Positions 43,996 to 56,315 of a stretch of 64,000 nucleotides of DNA are shown piece by piece (position 1 is the first letter of the stretch; each line of letters opens with the position of its first letter). The position numbers and the translations under genes were made by a program. Under the pieces are notes generated by a model, which was not told the origin of the DNA, made no database searches, and saw only the letters and a program-made list of their open reading frames with translations. This DNA comes from Thalassotalea sp. Sam97 (GTDB lineage Bacteria > Pseudomonadota > Gammaproteobacteria > Enterobacterales > Alteromonadaceae), in contig NZ_CP166919.1 in assembly GCF_041379765.1 (NCBI RefSeq), positions 2,976,001-3,040,000 on the forward strand, given 5' to 3'.

Positions 43996-46818
43996 TTATA
44001 GCAAAGGCTTTAAGAACCTTGCAGTATGGGATGCTTTATCATCCGCTACGTGTTCTGGTGTACCGGTTACTAAAATTTCACCGCCACCAGAACCACCCTC
44101 TGGGCCGAGATCGACAATCCAGTCAGCAGTTTTAATAACATCAAGATTGTGTTCAATAATCACGACCGTATTACCGTGGTCACGTAAACGATGCAGAACC
44201 GCCAATAATTGCTTAATATCATGAAAATGCAAACCTGTGGTCGGCTCATCTAAAATATACAAGGTTTTACCGGTATCGCGTTTTGATAGCTCTTTCGATA
44301 GCTTAACACGCTGCGCTTCACCACCCGACAAGGTTGTCGCAGACTGACCTAGTTTAATATAAGACAAGCCAACATCCATTAAGGTTTGCAGTTTACGTTT
44401 TACCGCAGGGATGGCATTGAAAAACTCAAAGGCATCTTCGATGGTCATATCAAGCACTTCGTGAATGTTCTTACCTTTGTATCTAACCTCTAACGTTTCA
44501 CGATTATACCGTTGACCTTTACACACATCACAAGGTACGTAGACATCCGGCAAAAAATGCATTTCAACTTTAATCACACCGTCGCCCTGACACGCTTCAC
44601 AACGACCGCCTTTGACGTTAAAACTAAAACGGCCTGGCTTATAACCACGAGAGCGAGCTTCTTGTGTCGCCGAGAATATATCGCGAATATTAGTGAAGAT
44701 ACCGGTATAGGTAGCAGGGTTCGAGCGTGGCGTACGACCAATTGGACTTTGGTCAATATCGATAACCTTATCTAAATGTTCTAGTCCCTCTATCGATATA
44801 TAAGGGGATGGTTCATCTAATGTTGCTTTGTTTAGCTCGAGGTGAGCAATCTTATAAAGCGTATCGTTAATCAAGGTTGACTTGCCCGAGCCAGATACTC
44901 CAGTGACACATGTCATTAAACCCACGGGTATGGTTAAGTCGACCTGCTTAAGATTGTTACCTGTCGCACCTTTTAATTCAACGACTCGTTCCGTGTCATA
45001 TGGGGTACGCTTTTTCGGCACCACGATCCCTTCTTTACCGCTTATATATTTACCGGTCAATGAATTATCATTGCTAACGATTTCTTCTAACGTACCGCTT
45101 GCAACCACCTCACCGCCATGCACACCGGCACCAGGGCCAATATCAATAATATAATCCGCTTCTTTTATAGCATCTTCATCGTGCTCGACTACGATCACGG
45201 TATTACCCAAATCGCGCAGGTGCACTAAAGTATTTAATAAGCGTTCGTTATCACGTTGATGCAAACCAATCGATGGCTCATCCAGCACGTACATAACCCC
45301 GACCAAACCGGCACCAATTTGAGATGCCAACCGAATACGCTGTGCTTCACCACCGGATAAGGTATCTGCACTACGGGACAAGGTTAGGTAGTTTAAGCCG
45401 ACGTTGACAAGAAAGCCCAATCGATCGTTAATTTCTTTCAAGATTTTTTCAGCGATCTGGCCACGTTGCCCTTCCAGATCTAATGCCTGAAAAAACTCTG
45501 CTGATTCAGCAATCGAATATTCGACAATGTCGTGTAATGGCTTATCTTCAACAAACACGTTACGAGCTTCAAGACGCAAACGTGAGCCATGACAACTTGG
45601 GCACGCTTGATTATTCAGGTACTTGGCAAGCTCTTCGCGAACAGCATTAGACTCTGTTTCGCGATAGCGACGGTCCATGTTAATTAAGATCCCTTCAAAC
45701 GGGTGCTTGCGGATGACAATATCACCTCGGTCATTCATATATTTGAATTCGATTTCGACCCGACCACTACCATGCAAAACAAGATGCTGAATATCATCGG
45801 GCAACTCTTTAAAAGGCTTATTCAAATCAAAGCCGAAGTGTTCAGCTAGCGAGCTGAGCATTTGGAAATAATAAAAGTTACGCTTATCCCAACCGCGAAT
45901 TGCACCGCCAGCTAGACTTAACTCGTTATTAGCAATAACGCGTGCGGGATCAAAAAATTGCTTGTGACCTAAGCCATCACAACTTTGACAGGCGCCTGCC
46001 GGGTTATTAAATGAGAATAGCTTGGGCTCTGGTTTTGCCATCGAATAGCCACATTGTGGGCAGGCAAAGTTTGCTGAAAACAACAATTCCGGGCTGTTCG
46101 GCTCGTCCATAAAGGCGATAGAAGCAACCCCATCGGTAAGCGACAGTGCGGTTTCAAACGATTCTGCTAAACGCGTTTGAATATCATCACGGACCTTCAA
46201 GCGGTCAACGACTACCTCAATGGTGTGTTTTTTATGTAAATCCAATGTTGGTGGATCAGATAAATCACATACTTCACCGTCGATCCGGGCACGAATGTAG
46301 CCTTGTGCTGCAAGGTTATCTAGTAGCTTTATATGCTCACCTTTTCGGTCTTGTACCACCGGTGCCAACAACATGACCTTAGTCCCTTCAGGAAGCTCTA
46401 GGACTTTATCAACCATTTGGCTTATGGTTTGCGCGGCTAGGGCATCACCGTGCGTCGGACAACGCGGTTCACCGACACGCGCAAATAACAAACGTAGGTA
46501 ATCATATATTTCGGTAATGGTACCAACCGTGGAGCGCGGGTTATGAGATGTCGATTTTTGCTCGATAGAAATCGCTGGGGACAGTCCCTCGATATGATCG
46601 ACGTCAGGCTTTTCCATTAATGATAAAAACTGACGAGCATAAGCAGACAATGATTCAACATAACGTCGCTGGCCTTCGGCATAAAGCGTATCGAATGCTA
46701 ACGACGATTTACCTGAACCGGACAAGCCCGTGATAACGATCAACTTGTCTCGAGGAATATCGATATCTATATTTTTCAGGTTGTGAGTTCGAGCCCCACG
46801 AACTTCTATTTGTTTCAT
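43996..46818 (-). CDS. uvrA: UvrABC system protein A
   Basis: Damage-recognition ATPase of nucleotide excision repair. 940 aa from the second of two adjacent ATGs (46818), which has AGGA 7 nt upstream. Two ABC ATPase modules: Walker A GLSGSGKS and [11 protein letters not shown] signatures LSGGEAQR twice. Zinc-binding cysteines CPQCGYSM...CQSCDGLG and CEACQGDG...CDVCKGQR are complete. No canonical LexA box was found upstream. It lies alone between the S10 leader region and fadH. Confidence 0.98.
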   Translation of the reverse strand: MKQIEVRGARTHNLKNIDIDIPRDKLIVITGLSGSGKSSLAFDTLYAEGQRRYVESLSAYARQFLSLMEKPDVDHIEGLSPAISIEQKSTSHNPRSTVGTITEIYDYLRLLFARVGEPRCPTHGDALAAQTISQMVDKVLELPEGTKVMLLAPVVQDRKGEHIKLLDNLAAQGYIRARIDGEVCDLSDPPTLDLHKKHTIEVVVDRLKVRDDIQTRLAESFETALSLTDGVASIAFMDEPNSPELLFSANFACPQCGYSMAKPEPKLFSFNNPAGACQSCDGLGHKQFFDPARVIANNELSLAGGAIRGWDKRNFYYFQMLSSLAEHFGFDLNKPFKELPDDIQHLVLHGSGRVEIEFKYMNDRGDIVIRKHPFEGILINMDRRYRETESNAVREELAKYLNNQACPSCHGSRLRLEARNVFVEDKPLHDIVEYSIAESAEFFQALDLEGQRGQIAEKILKEINDRLGFLVNVGLNYLTLSRSADTLSGGEAQRIRLASQIGAGLVGVMYVLDEPSIGLHQRDNERLLNTLVHLRDLGNTVIVVEHDEDAIKEADYIIDIGPGAGVHGGEVVASGTLEEIVSNDNSLTGKYISGKEGIVVPKKRTPYDTERVVELKGATGNNLKQVDLTIPVGLMTCVTGVSGSGKSTLINDTLYKIAHLELNKATLDEPSPYISIEGLEHLDKVIDIDQSPIGRTPRSNPATYTGIFTNIRDIFSATQEARSRGYKPGRFSFNVKGGRCEACQGDGVIKVEMHFLPDVYVPCDVCKGQRYNRETLEVRYKGKNIHEVLDMTIEDAFEFFNAIPAVKRKLQTLMDVGLSYIKLGQSATTLSGGEAQRVKLSKELSKRDTGKTLYILDEPTTGLHFHDIKQLLAVLHRLRDHGNTVVIIEHNLDVIKTADWIVDLGPEGGSGGGEILVTGTPEHVADDKASHTARFLKPLL

Positions 46819-46821
46819 CAT

Positions 46822-47285
46822 ACATCCTGTCGATAATTGGCAAAAAGGCGCGACAATCAGGTTATGAACCGCGCTAAATCGAATCGGGCATTATGCCCTA
46901 TTTTGTCTAAAAAATCAGCCTAGTACTGATTAATAAGGTTAAATTGTTAATACTACTCACATTAACCCTTTACCTCTTGCAAAGCAGTTATGGCTAACAA
47001 ACGTTAACAACTATGATTAAGTTTACTTGAAACTACTGTTTTAGCACGAGCAAGGGTATAGAGATTTGTGGGTAGTTTGACTTATAGGAAGCGACCGTGC
47101 GACGTCAGGTTCGGATTTCTGATTAGCATTAAAGCGTCTGTAGACAATGCACGGTGATATATGCGTAAAAACTAAAAACGCGCTATAGGCTAACGATAAG
47201 CGCGTTCCTATGCTCAGGAGTCGATGATGACAAGGCGATATAACAAGCTAATGACCTGTCTAAGATATGTCATGAATAATCACGA
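46822..47285. other. Intergenic region between uvrA and fadH
   Basis: 464 bp without genes. It contains the uvrA promoter region at its left and the fadH terminator at 47177-47206. I saw no LexA-type CTG-N10-CAG site. Confidence 0.5.
47177..47206 (-). terminator. Terminator of fadH
   Basis: AACGCGCT / AGCGCGTT stem followed on the minus strand by TTTTAGTTTTT; about 80 bp after the stop. Confidence 0.75.
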
Positions 47286-49340
<2,055 letters not shown>

Positions 49341-49459
49341 TTACCCGTGGTCATACCTGTTTACATCTTCGTATTTAGGCAGAAGCTTACGAAAATGTAA
49401 ACAGTTGTTTAGCCAAATTGTCGAACAAAGGCTTGTAATGGTTAGTTAATAACCCCTTG

Positions 49460-49498
49460 TTAGTAAACCCTTCTTAGTAAACCCTTCTTAGTAAACAA
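49460..49498. repeat. 14-bp sequence repeated three times across the YjiH gene stop
   Basis: TTAGTAAACCCTTC begins at 49460, 49474 and (with a changed end) 49488; the third copy supplies the stop codon. The flanks CCTTGTT and AACAAGG form an inverted repeat that may act as a terminator. Confidence 0.7.
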
Positions 49499-50837
49499 GG
49501 TTTGCTACCATGACAATAACCGGCAAGGTAATAATGGTACGCAAAATAAAAATAATGAATAAATCGAGAATGTTCACCGGAATTTTCGTACCAAGCAACA
49601 TAGCGCCCACTTCAGACAAATAAATTAACTGAGTGATTGACAGCGCAGCAACGACAAAACGAGTCATTTCGTTTTCTACAGACGCCACTAGAATCGCTGG
49701 TAAAAACATATCAGCAAATCCAATCACTACAGTTTTAGAAGCAGCAACCGCTTCGGGAACACCTAATAGCTCCAGATACGGAATAAACGGCATACCTAAG
49801 TAATCAAATACCATAGTATGTTCAGCAAAAATCAAGGCGATTGTACCAACCCCCATCACCACAGGCATAACCACGAACAGCATCTCAAGAGCATTTTTAA
49901 TACCTTCTAAAATAACCGTCTTAAAGCTGGTTACCATCGATGCACGCTGTGTGGCCATCTCTAAACCGTGGCTAAAAATATTGGTGCCATCAGGAATTTT
50001 ATCGGCATGAGGTTCTGGTTTAGTCCCATCAATATATAAGTGACGCTTACGACTCAAAGGTGGCAAACGAGGAACGATAATCGCCGCGACTAAGCCCGCC
50101 AAACACACTGCGCTATAAAAAGGAATAAACATATGGATCAGACCAACTTGGGCGATCACAATTAAACTGAAGGTGATTGATACTGCTGAAAATGTGGTAC
50201 CAACAACCGCAGCTTCACGCTCGGTATATACTTTTTGCTCGTATTGCTTACTGGTTAATAGCACGCCAACGGTACCGTCACCAAGCCACGAAGTGGTACA
50301 GTCGATTGCCGCCCTACCTGGTAATTTAAATAGCGGGCGCATAATTTTACTAAACAACACACCAATAAATTCAAGTAAGCCAAAGTTAAGAAGCAATGGT
50401 AATAACAAGCCAGCAAAAATAAACACTGAAAATAGTATCGGCATTAAGTCATTGAGTAACATGCCACCGGTTGCACTACTCCACACCATTTCAGGTCCCA
50501 CTTGAAAGTAAACCATCAGTGCAAATAACGCCCCCAAACAACGGACGATTAACCACACGGGGGTCACTTTAAATAAACTGGCCATAAACGAACCATCGCT
50601 GACTCGATGACGTGCAAAAACCGAAACGGCAATACTGGCAATGGCCGTAATACCGGTCAACAAGCAAATTATAGGGACAATATACGCACTAAGCGCGGCT
50701 TGCAGCGATTTAGCTAAAACAGCAACAGGAATACTGGTTTGCTCATTGTATTGAATTGGCAGCATAAACAGGGTTAAGCCAATCAGCGAAGGGATCAGAA
50801 AAGTTAACAGATTTCGTTTCGTTACAGGATTTTGCAT
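49488..50837 (-). CDS. YjiH-family membrane protein with nucleoside-recognition (Gate) domain
   Basis: 449 aa from ATG 50837 (a longer frame starts at 50879; neither has a good ribosome-binding site, but MQNPVTKRNLLTFLIP fits better as a start). Around ten transmembrane helices. Gate-domain features include LPGRAAIDCTTSWLGDGTVG and the C-terminal FADMFLPAILVASVENEMTRF. The family is conserved but uncharacterised; it is presumably a transporter. Divergent from trmA. Confidence 0.8.
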   Translation of the reverse strand: MQNPVTKRNLLTFLIPSLIGLTLFMLPIQYNEQTSIPVAVLAKSLQAALSAYIVPIICLLTGITAIASIAVSVFARHRVSDGSFMASLFKVTPVWLIVRCLGALFALMVYFQVGPEMVWSSATGGMLLNDLMPILFSVFIFAGLLLPLLLNFGLLEFIGVLFSKIMRPLFKLPGRAAIDCTTSWLGDGTVGVLLTSKQYEQKVYTEREAAVVGTTFSAVSITFSLIVIAQVGLIHMFIPFYSAVCLAGLVAAIIVPRLPPLSRKRHLYIDGTKPEPHADKIPDGTNIFSHGLEMATQRASMVTSFKTVILEGIKNALEMLFVVMPVVMGVGTIALIFAEHTMVFDYLGMPFIPYLELLGVPEAVAASKTVVIGFADMFLPAILVASVENEMTRFVVAALSITQLIYLSEVGAMLLGTKIPVNILDLFIIFILRTIITLPVIVMVANLVY

Positions 50838-50984
50838 AGTATTCGTTATCGCATCAGATAATTTAAAAATATGACACATTTTAACTAATTCGCACGTTTT
50901 CCAATTGTTTCATAAAATTACTGTCAAAAGGTGCGCGCAATCGTTAAAATTCGCGGCACGTAAGGTAACACAAACTAGAGACCG

Positions 50985-52079
50985 ATGCTAAGCCATATAC
51001 ATCCCGACAATTACACCAGCCAACTTGTGAAAAAACAGCAGGCGATGCAAACTTTATTTAGCGACTTTAATGTGCCTGAAGCTGAGGTATTTAACTCAGA
51101 ACCTTTACATTACCGCCTGCGCGCAGAATTTCGTGTGTGGCACGAAGGGGATGACTTGTACTACATCATGTTTGATCAACAGACCAAACAAAAGTTTCGT
51201 GTTGATCAATTCCCTGCGGCATCGCTGTTAATAAACCAAGCAATGAATGCACTAATGGATTACATTCGTGACAATCATGATCTTCGCTACAAATTATTCC
51301 AAGTTGATTTCTTATCAACTTTGAGCGGAGAATTGCTCGTCAGTTTGTTGTACCATCGCCAATTGGATGACGCTTGGTTAGAGCAAGTTCAACAACTGAA
51401 GAGTTCACTTAGCCAAATAGCCCCAGTAAACATTATAGGTCGCGCCCGTAAGCAAAAGATCATTGTTGACCAAGACTATGTTACCGAAAGACTGACCGTA
51501 AAAGGTAAGGCATTAAGCTATCAGCAAGTGGAAAACAGCTTTACCCAACCCAATGGTAAAGTAAATGAAAAGATGCTTACATGGGCTATTGACGCCAGCA
51601 CTACCCCCGAAGCAGACTTAGTAGAGCTGTATTGTGGCAACGGTAACTTTTCTATCGCCTTAGCGCCGTATTATAAAAAAGTGTTAGCCACCGAAATTTC
51701 CAAGAGTTCAGTGCACTCGGCGCAAATCAATATTGCCGCTAATAACATCGACAACCTTGATATCATTCGCATGTCTGCAGAGGAATTTAGCCAAGCAATG
51801 GCGGGCGAGCGCCAATTCCGTCGTCTAGAAGGTTTTGATTTAACTCAATACAACTTCGATACCGTATTGGTGGATCCACCGCGAGCAGGGATGGACGATG
51901 ATTCGTGTCGCTTAGCTGCCCAGTTTGAAAAGATCATTTATATATCGTGTAATCCAAGTACCTTACACGATAACTTATCGATTCTTTGCGAAACCCATAA
52001 AATCGAGAAGTTTGCCTTATTTGATCAATTCCCTTATACCGATCACATTGAATGCGGCATGGTACTAACACGCAAATAG
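50985..52079 (+). CDS. trmA: tRNA (uracil-5-)-methyltransferase TrmA
   Basis: Makes T54 in the T-loop of tRNA using SAM. 364 aa, the usual length for TrmA (no TRAM domain or iron-sulfur cluster, unlike RlmD/RlmC). SAM site [25 protein letters not shown], and the nucleophilic cysteine in [13 protein letters not shown] with the general-base glutamate in HIECGMVL. Confidence 0.96.
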   Translation: MLSHIHPDNYTSQLVKKQQAMQTLFSDFNVPEAEVFNSEPLHYRLRAEFRVWHEGDDLYYIMFDQQTKQKFRVDQFPAASLLINQAMNALMDYIRDNHDLRYKLFQVDFLSTLSGELLVSLLYHRQLDDAWLEQVQQLKSSLSQIAPVNIIGRARKQKIIVDQDYVTERLTVKGKALSYQQVENSFTQPNGKVNEKMLTWAIDASTTPEADLVELYCGNGNFSIALAPYYKKVLATEISKSSVHSAQINIAANNIDNLDIIRMSAEEFSQAMAGERQFRRLEGFDLTQYNFDTVLVDPPRAGMDDDSCRLAAQFEKIIYISCNPSTLHDNLSILCETHKIEKFALFDQFPYTDHIECGMVLTRK

Positions 52080-52120
52080 TTAACCATTTTAGCCAACAAT
52101 GCTAGCAAGCCAATACAAAC

Positions 52121-52149
52121 AAAAGCGCAACCATATGGTTGCGTTTTTT
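52121..52149 (+). terminator. trmA terminator
   Basis: AAAAGCGCAACC-ATAT-GGTTGCGTTTTTT, facing the convergent fabR gene. Confidence 0.88.
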
Positions 52150-52189
52150 ATCGTTGAAATATTGTTGCTGATAACATTAACAACAATTA

Positions 52190-52804
52190 TTACTCATTTT
52201 TACGCTGCGCCATGTCCATCGCTCCACGAGCGATAAAGCGCAGTTGCTTAATCATTCTATCTTGCAATTCTTCGCGTTCAGCTGCATCTGCGTCAAGTGC
52301 TTCGGCACCGGTACTAAACACGATGGTCGCCGCCGCGTTTGCTTGTAAGTAAGCAATTTCCGCATCTAAGTCATTGGTCTTTTGCAAATAATCGCATAGT
52401 TCCATGGTGAAAAAACGAATTTCTCGGTTTACTGCGGCACGAAACTCAGCCGAGGTTCCTGAACGCTCACGCAGTAACAATCTAAATTCATTGCCGTTTG
52501 AGTCAATAAACTCCATGAAGGTCTTTACCGATATTTGAATTACCGAGCCACCTTTAGCAATACGTTGACGCGCTTGTCGCATTAACTGGCGTAACGTTAA
52601 GCCCGCTTCATCAACTAACGTTAAGCCTAATTCATCCATATCATTAAAATGACGATAAAACGAGGTTGCTGCAAGACCGGCCTCTTTAGTGACCTCTCGC
52701 AAACTTAAGCTGGAAAAACTCCGCTCAGCACTAAGTAAGTTAAGTGCTGCTTCAATCAGCAAGCGGCGCGTTTTTTCTTTTTGCTGGGCTCGAATTCCTG
52801 ACAT
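52190..52804 (-). CDS. fabR: TetR-family repressor FabR
   Basis: 204 aa. Close to E. coli FabR throughout: [87 protein letters not shown]. FabR senses the balance of unsaturated to saturated acyl chains and represses unsaturated fatty-acid synthesis. It is divergent from a fatty-acid desaturase, with a FabR-like operator between them, an arrangement well suited to membrane-fluidity control in a cold-water bacterium. Confidence 0.94.
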   Translation of the reverse strand: MSGIRAQQKEKTRRLLIEAALNLLSAERSFSSLSLREVTKEAGLAATSFYRHFNDMDELGLTLVDEAGLTLRQLMRQARQRIAKGGSVIQISVKTFMEFIDSNGNEFRLLLRERSGTSAEFRAAVNREIRFFTMELCDYLQKTNDLDAEIAYLQANAAATIVFSTGAEALDADAAEREELQDRMIKQLRFIARGAMDMAQRKNE

Positions 52805-52890
52805 ATGTGTTCATTCCAAAACAGTGTAAGTGAGCATATTAGCATATTTGACAGAATATCACTTGACCTTGCTTAGTGCATGGATAAAAT

Positions 52891-52908
52891 AGCGCACACT
52901 TGTACACT
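52891..52908. promoter_or_regulatory. FabR-like operator upstream of the desaturase
   Basis: AGCGCACACTTGTACACT is a near-palindrome resembling the FabR consensus AGCGTACA-n-GTGTACGCT type. It lies 26 bp before the desaturase start, where a repressor would block transcription or the leader. Confidence 0.65.
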
Positions 52909-52933
52909 GAAATTAATTAACACAAGGTTGTCC

Positions 52934-54052
52934 ATGAGCAAACCTCGCCTACTTTGGCTAAATATTGCGATTTTCGCTTCTACTTTTATTGTCGCGTTAT
53001 TTGCCGTGCCTTACCGTGCTTACACGCATGGCTTCGATGCATTCGAAATTTTGGCAGCAATTTTTTGTTTTATCTTCTGCGGTATGTCGATTACCGTTGG
53101 TTATCACCGTTTATGGTCACATCGCACATACAAAGCGCATGCCTTCGTGCGCCTCTTCTGCGCGCTAGGTGGTGCTTTTGCATTACAAAATAGTATTTTG
53201 CACTGGAGTTCAGATCACCGTGTGCACCACAAGCACGTCGATAACAACGATGTTGACCCGTACTCAGCTAACAAGGGCTTCTGGTATTCGCATATTGGCT
53301 GGATGCTGCGTGATTATCATGCGAGCACCTACAGTAATTACGATAACGTCCGAGATTTACAAAAAGAAAAAATCGTTATGTGGCAACATAAATACTATGT
53401 ACCACTAGCACTGGCAATGAATATCGGTATACCTGTATTACTGGGCTGGCTAAATGGGGATATTGTTTCGGCCTTATTACTGGTTGGTGTATTACGTTTA
53501 GTATTAAGTCATCACACAACGTTTTTTATTAACTCGCTAGCGCATATCTGGGGTAAGCAAACCTACACCGATAAAAACACCGCCCGCGATAATGGCTTCT
53601 TAGCATTTTTTACTTTTGGTGAAGGCTACCATAACTTCCATCATATATTTGAAAACGACTACCGTAACGGTATTCGCTGGTTTCAATTTGACCCGAGTAA
53701 GTGGTTGATAAAAGGTTTAAGCTATATTGGCCTAACATGGAATCTGCGAAAAACCCCCGAAGACAAGATCGCTAAAGCAAAAGCGAAAATGCAATTGCAA
53801 TTTAGTCAGCAAAAAGCGCAAGGCAAAATCAATGCCGATGATGTATTAGCGACACTACAGGCAGAGTACGATTTGCTGATTGAGCAAATGACCGACTACT
53901 ATGATGCGAAGAAAACGTTGTTAAACCACAAGCGCGATCAGCTTGCCAAAGATGTTGAGGACTGCGCATTAATGCAACGCTATATAGAAATGCGTAACCA
54001 GTTAAAGCTACGCACTAAACAGTGGAACATGTTACGTGCACAATACGCTTAA
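52934..54052 (+). CDS. Acyl-CoA/fatty-acid desaturase (delta-9 type)
   Basis: 372 aa from ATG 52934 (MSKPRLLWLN, AAGG upstream); an in-frame ATG at 52880 would run through the operator and is rejected. Membrane di-iron enzyme with the expected histidine boxes HRLWSH, HRVHHKHVD and EGYHNFHH plus NSLAHIWG. Four main transmembrane helices. The C-terminal ~90 residues form a charged helical tail (IAKAKAKMQLQFSQQKAQ onward) longer than in minimal desaturases. Oxygen-dependent introduction of double bonds would complement FabA/FabB. Regulated by FabR (inference). Confidence 0.9.
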   Translation: MSKPRLLWLNIAIFASTFIVALFAVPYRAYTHGFDAFEILAAIFCFIFCGMSITVGYHRLWSHRTYKAHAFVRLFCALGGAFALQNSILHWSSDHRVHHKHVDNNDVDPYSANKGFWYSHIGWMLRDYHASTYSNYDNVRDLQKEKIVMWQHKYYVPLALAMNIGIPVLLGWLNGDIVSALLLVGVLRLVLSHHTTFFINSLAHIWGKQTYTDKNTARDNGFLAFFTFGEGYHNFHHIFENDYRNGIRWFQFDPSKWLIKGLSYIGLTWNLRKTPEDKIAKAKAKMQLQFSQQKAQGKINADDVLATLQAEYDLLIEQMTDYYDAKKTLLNHKRDQLAKDVEDCALMQRYIEMRNQLKLRTKQWNMLRAQYA

Positions 54053-54175
54053 ACGTTAAATATTACCTATCATGGTCAGTTATAGCGACTTAGCTGTACT
54101 GGCCATTTTATTTGTTAACCTCGGTCAACGACAACGATAACCAACCACCTCTGTTATCGAGCTACTATTCATAGG

Positions 54176-54649
54176 CTAATAAAGTTTGTTCGGGTTTGCT
54201 TTACCTTGCTCTAACACTTCAACCTTGAGTACCTTAAATGGTGTGCCCCATTGCTGAATTGTACTGATGTTTTTCTGTGGGTAACCAAACAATCGCAACT
54301 TGGCGCCATGCTGATGCAATTCTTTATCTAAATTAAGTGGCAATAAACGCGCACCACTATCACTGATAAAGCCATAAAAACCACCTTCTAATTGATAATA
54401 GCGCAAGGTACCTTGGTACCATTGTGCTTGAATTTCGCCTTTACTTAATGTCTCTGGTGGTGGAGTTTGATGTTTTGTCATGACCAATACACTGTCGCTC
54501 TTATTAATTACGGAAGTTGATGATCTTGCTTGCTGAACGACTTGCACATCGCTTGGCCGTTCGGCAATGATCATAGCCTGCTTATTGGCACACGCCTGCT
54601 GGCTAAATAAAACCATCACAATAGCAACGTTAAAGGCATACTTTTTCAT
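54176..54649 (-). CDS. Hypothetical exported protein
   Basis: 157 aa from ATG 54649 (AAGGAAG 8 nt upstream; an upstream in-frame start at 54718 lacks support). Signal peptide MKKYAFNVAIVMVLFSQQAC followed by a polar linker; the Cys could be a weak lipobox (QQAC), so a lipoprotein is possible. The mature domain contains WYQGTLRYYQLEGGFYGFISDSGARLLPL, quoted here in part only as YYQLEGGFYGFISDSG, and a beta-rich ending. No family recognised. Same strand as mscS. Confidence 0.7.
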   Translation of the reverse strand: MKKYAFNVAIVMVLFSQQACANKQAMIIAERPSDVQVVQQARSSTSVINKSDSVLVMTKHQTPPPETLSKGEIQAQWYQGTLRYYQLEGGFYGFISDSGARLLPLNLDKELHQHGAKLRLFGYPQKNISTIQQWGTPFKVLKVEVLEQGKANPNKLY

Positions 54650-54798
54650 CGTTAATACTTCCTTGGTAGCTTGTCTTTGAATACAGATAAAGCAACGACA
54701 ACATGTGTTGCTTTGCACTATAAGCTCAAAGTTATGAGAGTAGCTATGGCGATAAGTTCCTAAAACTTACCTACCTCGCTCATAATACCAGAGCAAGT

Positions 54799-55617
54799 CT
54801 AACCGTCCGATTTTTTTAAGTGTACGTCCATTTGTGGGAATGGGATGTTAATACCATGCTGATTAAAATGCTTATAGATATTCTCATTCATATCAAAAAA
54901 CACGCCCCAATAATCCGCAGAATTTACCCACGCCCGCACAGTAAAATTAACCGAGTTATCTGCTAATGCTGACATCGCGATAAATGGCTCAGGATCTTGT
55001 AAAATCCGCTCGTCTTGATCACATAATTCGCGCATTAAGGCTTTGGCTTTATCAACATCATCACCGTAGGCAATGCCAAATGTCCAATCAACACGGCGTT
55101 TTGATTCAGTAGAGAAGTTGATCATTGAGCCCGTAGATAACCCACCATTGGGAATGATAATGGTTTTATTGTCTGCTGTTTTTAAAATGGTATTGAAAAT
55201 TTGGATTTCCTTTACTGTACCCGAATAACCCTGTGCATCAATAAAGTCGCCGACCTTAAATGGGCGAAACAGCAATATCATCACTCCCCCCGCAAAGTTT
55301 TGTAGGGTGCCTGATAGAGCCATACCCACGGCTAAACCGGCTGCACCCAAAATAGCGATAAAGGACGTCATTGCAATACCAACCATACTAAGTACAGTGA
55401 TAACCAATAACACTTTTAATAACGTGTTAATTAAGCCTAATAAAAACGGCTTTAATGACGCATCCACATCACGTTTATCAAATGCTTTTTGTAATGCTCC
55501 CATAATGCCTTTGATAACCCATGAACCTATCAACCAAACGGCAATGGCAGATAGTAGTTTAGGACCATAGAGGATAATCATGCTCATTAAGTCATTTATT
55601 ATATTTTCGTATTCCAT
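54799..55617 (-). CDS. mscS: Small-conductance mechanosensitive channel (MscS family)
   Basis: 272 aa from ATG 55617, with GGTGA close upstream; a longer TTG frame to 55635 is rejected. Releases solutes on hypo-osmotic shock. Three N-terminal transmembrane helices; the pore helix has the Gly/Ala pattern GAAGLAVGMALSGTLQNFAGG, then the beta domain with FRPFKVGDFIDAQG and IPNGGLSTGSMINFS. Length and layout match E. coli MscS (286 aa). Confidence 0.93.
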   Translation of the reverse strand: MEYENIINDLMSMIILYGPKLLSAIAVWLIGSWVIKGIMGALQKAFDKRDVDASLKPFLLGLINTLLKVLLVITVLSMVGIAMTSFIAILGAAGLAVGMALSGTLQNFAGGVMILLFRPFKVGDFIDAQGYSGTVKEIQIFNTILKTADNKTIIIPNGGLSTGSMINFSTESKRRVDWTFGIAYGDDVDKAKALMRELCDQDERILQDPEPFIAMSALADNSVNFTVRAWVNSADYWGVFFDMNENIYKHFNQHGINIPFPQMDVHLKKSDG

Positions 55618-55770
55618 GCTTTCACCTGTAAGCAAATTATTATTAATAAAAGCTTATATCGATATTTATAAATTACCAAAGCAATAGTTAAAATATCTAA
55701 ATAACACAGAGGGTTACACATTTCATCAGTTAGTTACGTAACAATTCTAGTCTCAAAAATCACAAAGTGA

Positions 55771-55992
55771 CGTACATGGATGTACTAATGCCGACAGGTT
55801 CAGGGACGAACGTTTTATGTCGGTAACGTACATGGACGTACTAATGCCGGCAGGTTCAGGGACGAACGTTTTATGTCGGTAACGTACATGGACGTACTAA
55901 TGCCGGCAGGTTCAGGGACGAACATTTTATGGCGGTAACGTCCAGGGAAGCACAAATGCCGGCAGGTTTACGGATGAACGCTTTACGCCTTG
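55771..55992. repeat. 56-bp tandem repeat, four copies
   Basis: Units start at 55771, 55827, 55883 and 55939. The first three are nearly identical (starting CGTACATGGAYGTACTAATG and including GCAGGTTCAGGGACGAACG); the fourth has many changes (TCCAGGGAAGCACAAATG) and decays at its end. No unique spacers separate them, so this is a minisatellite and not a CRISPR array. Local ORFs through it read the repeat and are not genes. Confidence 0.9.
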
Positions 55993-56035
55993 GAACTACT
56001 CGTGCAATAGTCCTTTTACTTAGACCGCAAAAACA

Positions 56036-56062
56036 AAAAGAGCAGCCATTGGCTGCTCTTTT
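56036..56062 (-). terminator. Terminator paired with the tuf relic
   Basis: AAAAGAGCAGCC-ATT-GGCTGCTCTTTTC. It lies 28 bp beyond the relic stop codon on the minus strand, as a tuf terminator would. Confidence 0.8.
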
Positions 56063-56089
56063 CTATAGATGGGTGTTAAAACCTATCGA

Positions 56090-56133
56090 TTACTCGATGA
56101 TTTTTGATACAACACCAGCACCTACTGTACGAC
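56090..56133 (-). pseudogene. Relic of a tuf 3' end
   Basis: On the minus strand this reads [13 protein letters not shown] followed by TAA, identical in protein sequence to the end of the intact tuf 226 bp away. At DNA level 37 bp are identical and the last codons differ (ATC GAG here, ATT GAA in tuf), so it derives from a different tuf copy or has drifted. The similarity stops abruptly at 56133. Nothing upstream encodes the rest of EF-Tu. Confidence 0.8.
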
Positions 56134-56169
56134 TCTAACGTCGAGCCAGAGGCTCTCGTCCTCGCTTAC

Positions 56170-56194
56170 TAAAAACAGTCCATTAGGACTGTTT
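56170..56194 (-). terminator. Second hairpin terminator in the tuf downstream region
   Basis: AAAACAGTCC-ATTA-GGACTGTTTT, perfect 10-bp stem located between the relic and the tuf terminator. Confidence 0.75.
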
Positions 56195-56260
56195 TCTTAA
56201 CGTGCTCCGTCATCACCCTAAATCCATATTTGGCCGTCAAGTCGGTCGTGCCTATAACAA

Positions 56261-56287
56261 AAAAGGCCGCTTACGCGACCTTTTTCT
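56261..56287 (-). terminator. tuf terminator
   Basis: AAAAAGGCCGC-TTAC-GCGACCTTTTT, one mismatch in the stem, 30 bp after the tuf stop on the minus strand. Confidence 0.8.
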
Positions 56288-56315
56288 CAAAAATGCTGAT
56301 TGTCAGCAAAAATCA

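Larger units (their letters stand above)
55618..56315. other. Repeat-rich gap between mscS and tuf
   Basis: About 700 bp with no credible gene. From left to right: the mscS promoter region, four 56-bp tandem repeats, a terminator, a relic of a tuf 3' end, a second terminator and the tuf terminator. Individual elements are listed separately. Confidence 0.8.

Noticed and set aside
43925..44224. 99-aa ORF antisense to the uvrA 3' end
   Set aside because: Overlaps the uvrA terminator and coding sequence and has no family resemblance.
46822..46980. LexA (SOS) box upstream of uvrA
   Set aside because: No CTG-N10-CAG match could be found by eye in the upstream region.
55771..55992. Possible CRISPR array
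   Set aside because: The units are adjacent 56-bp repeats with no unique spacers and no cas genes nearby.
55929..56138. 69-aa ORF in the tuf downstream region
   Set aside because: It runs through the 56-bp repeat, a terminator and the antisense of the tuf relic; no coding character.
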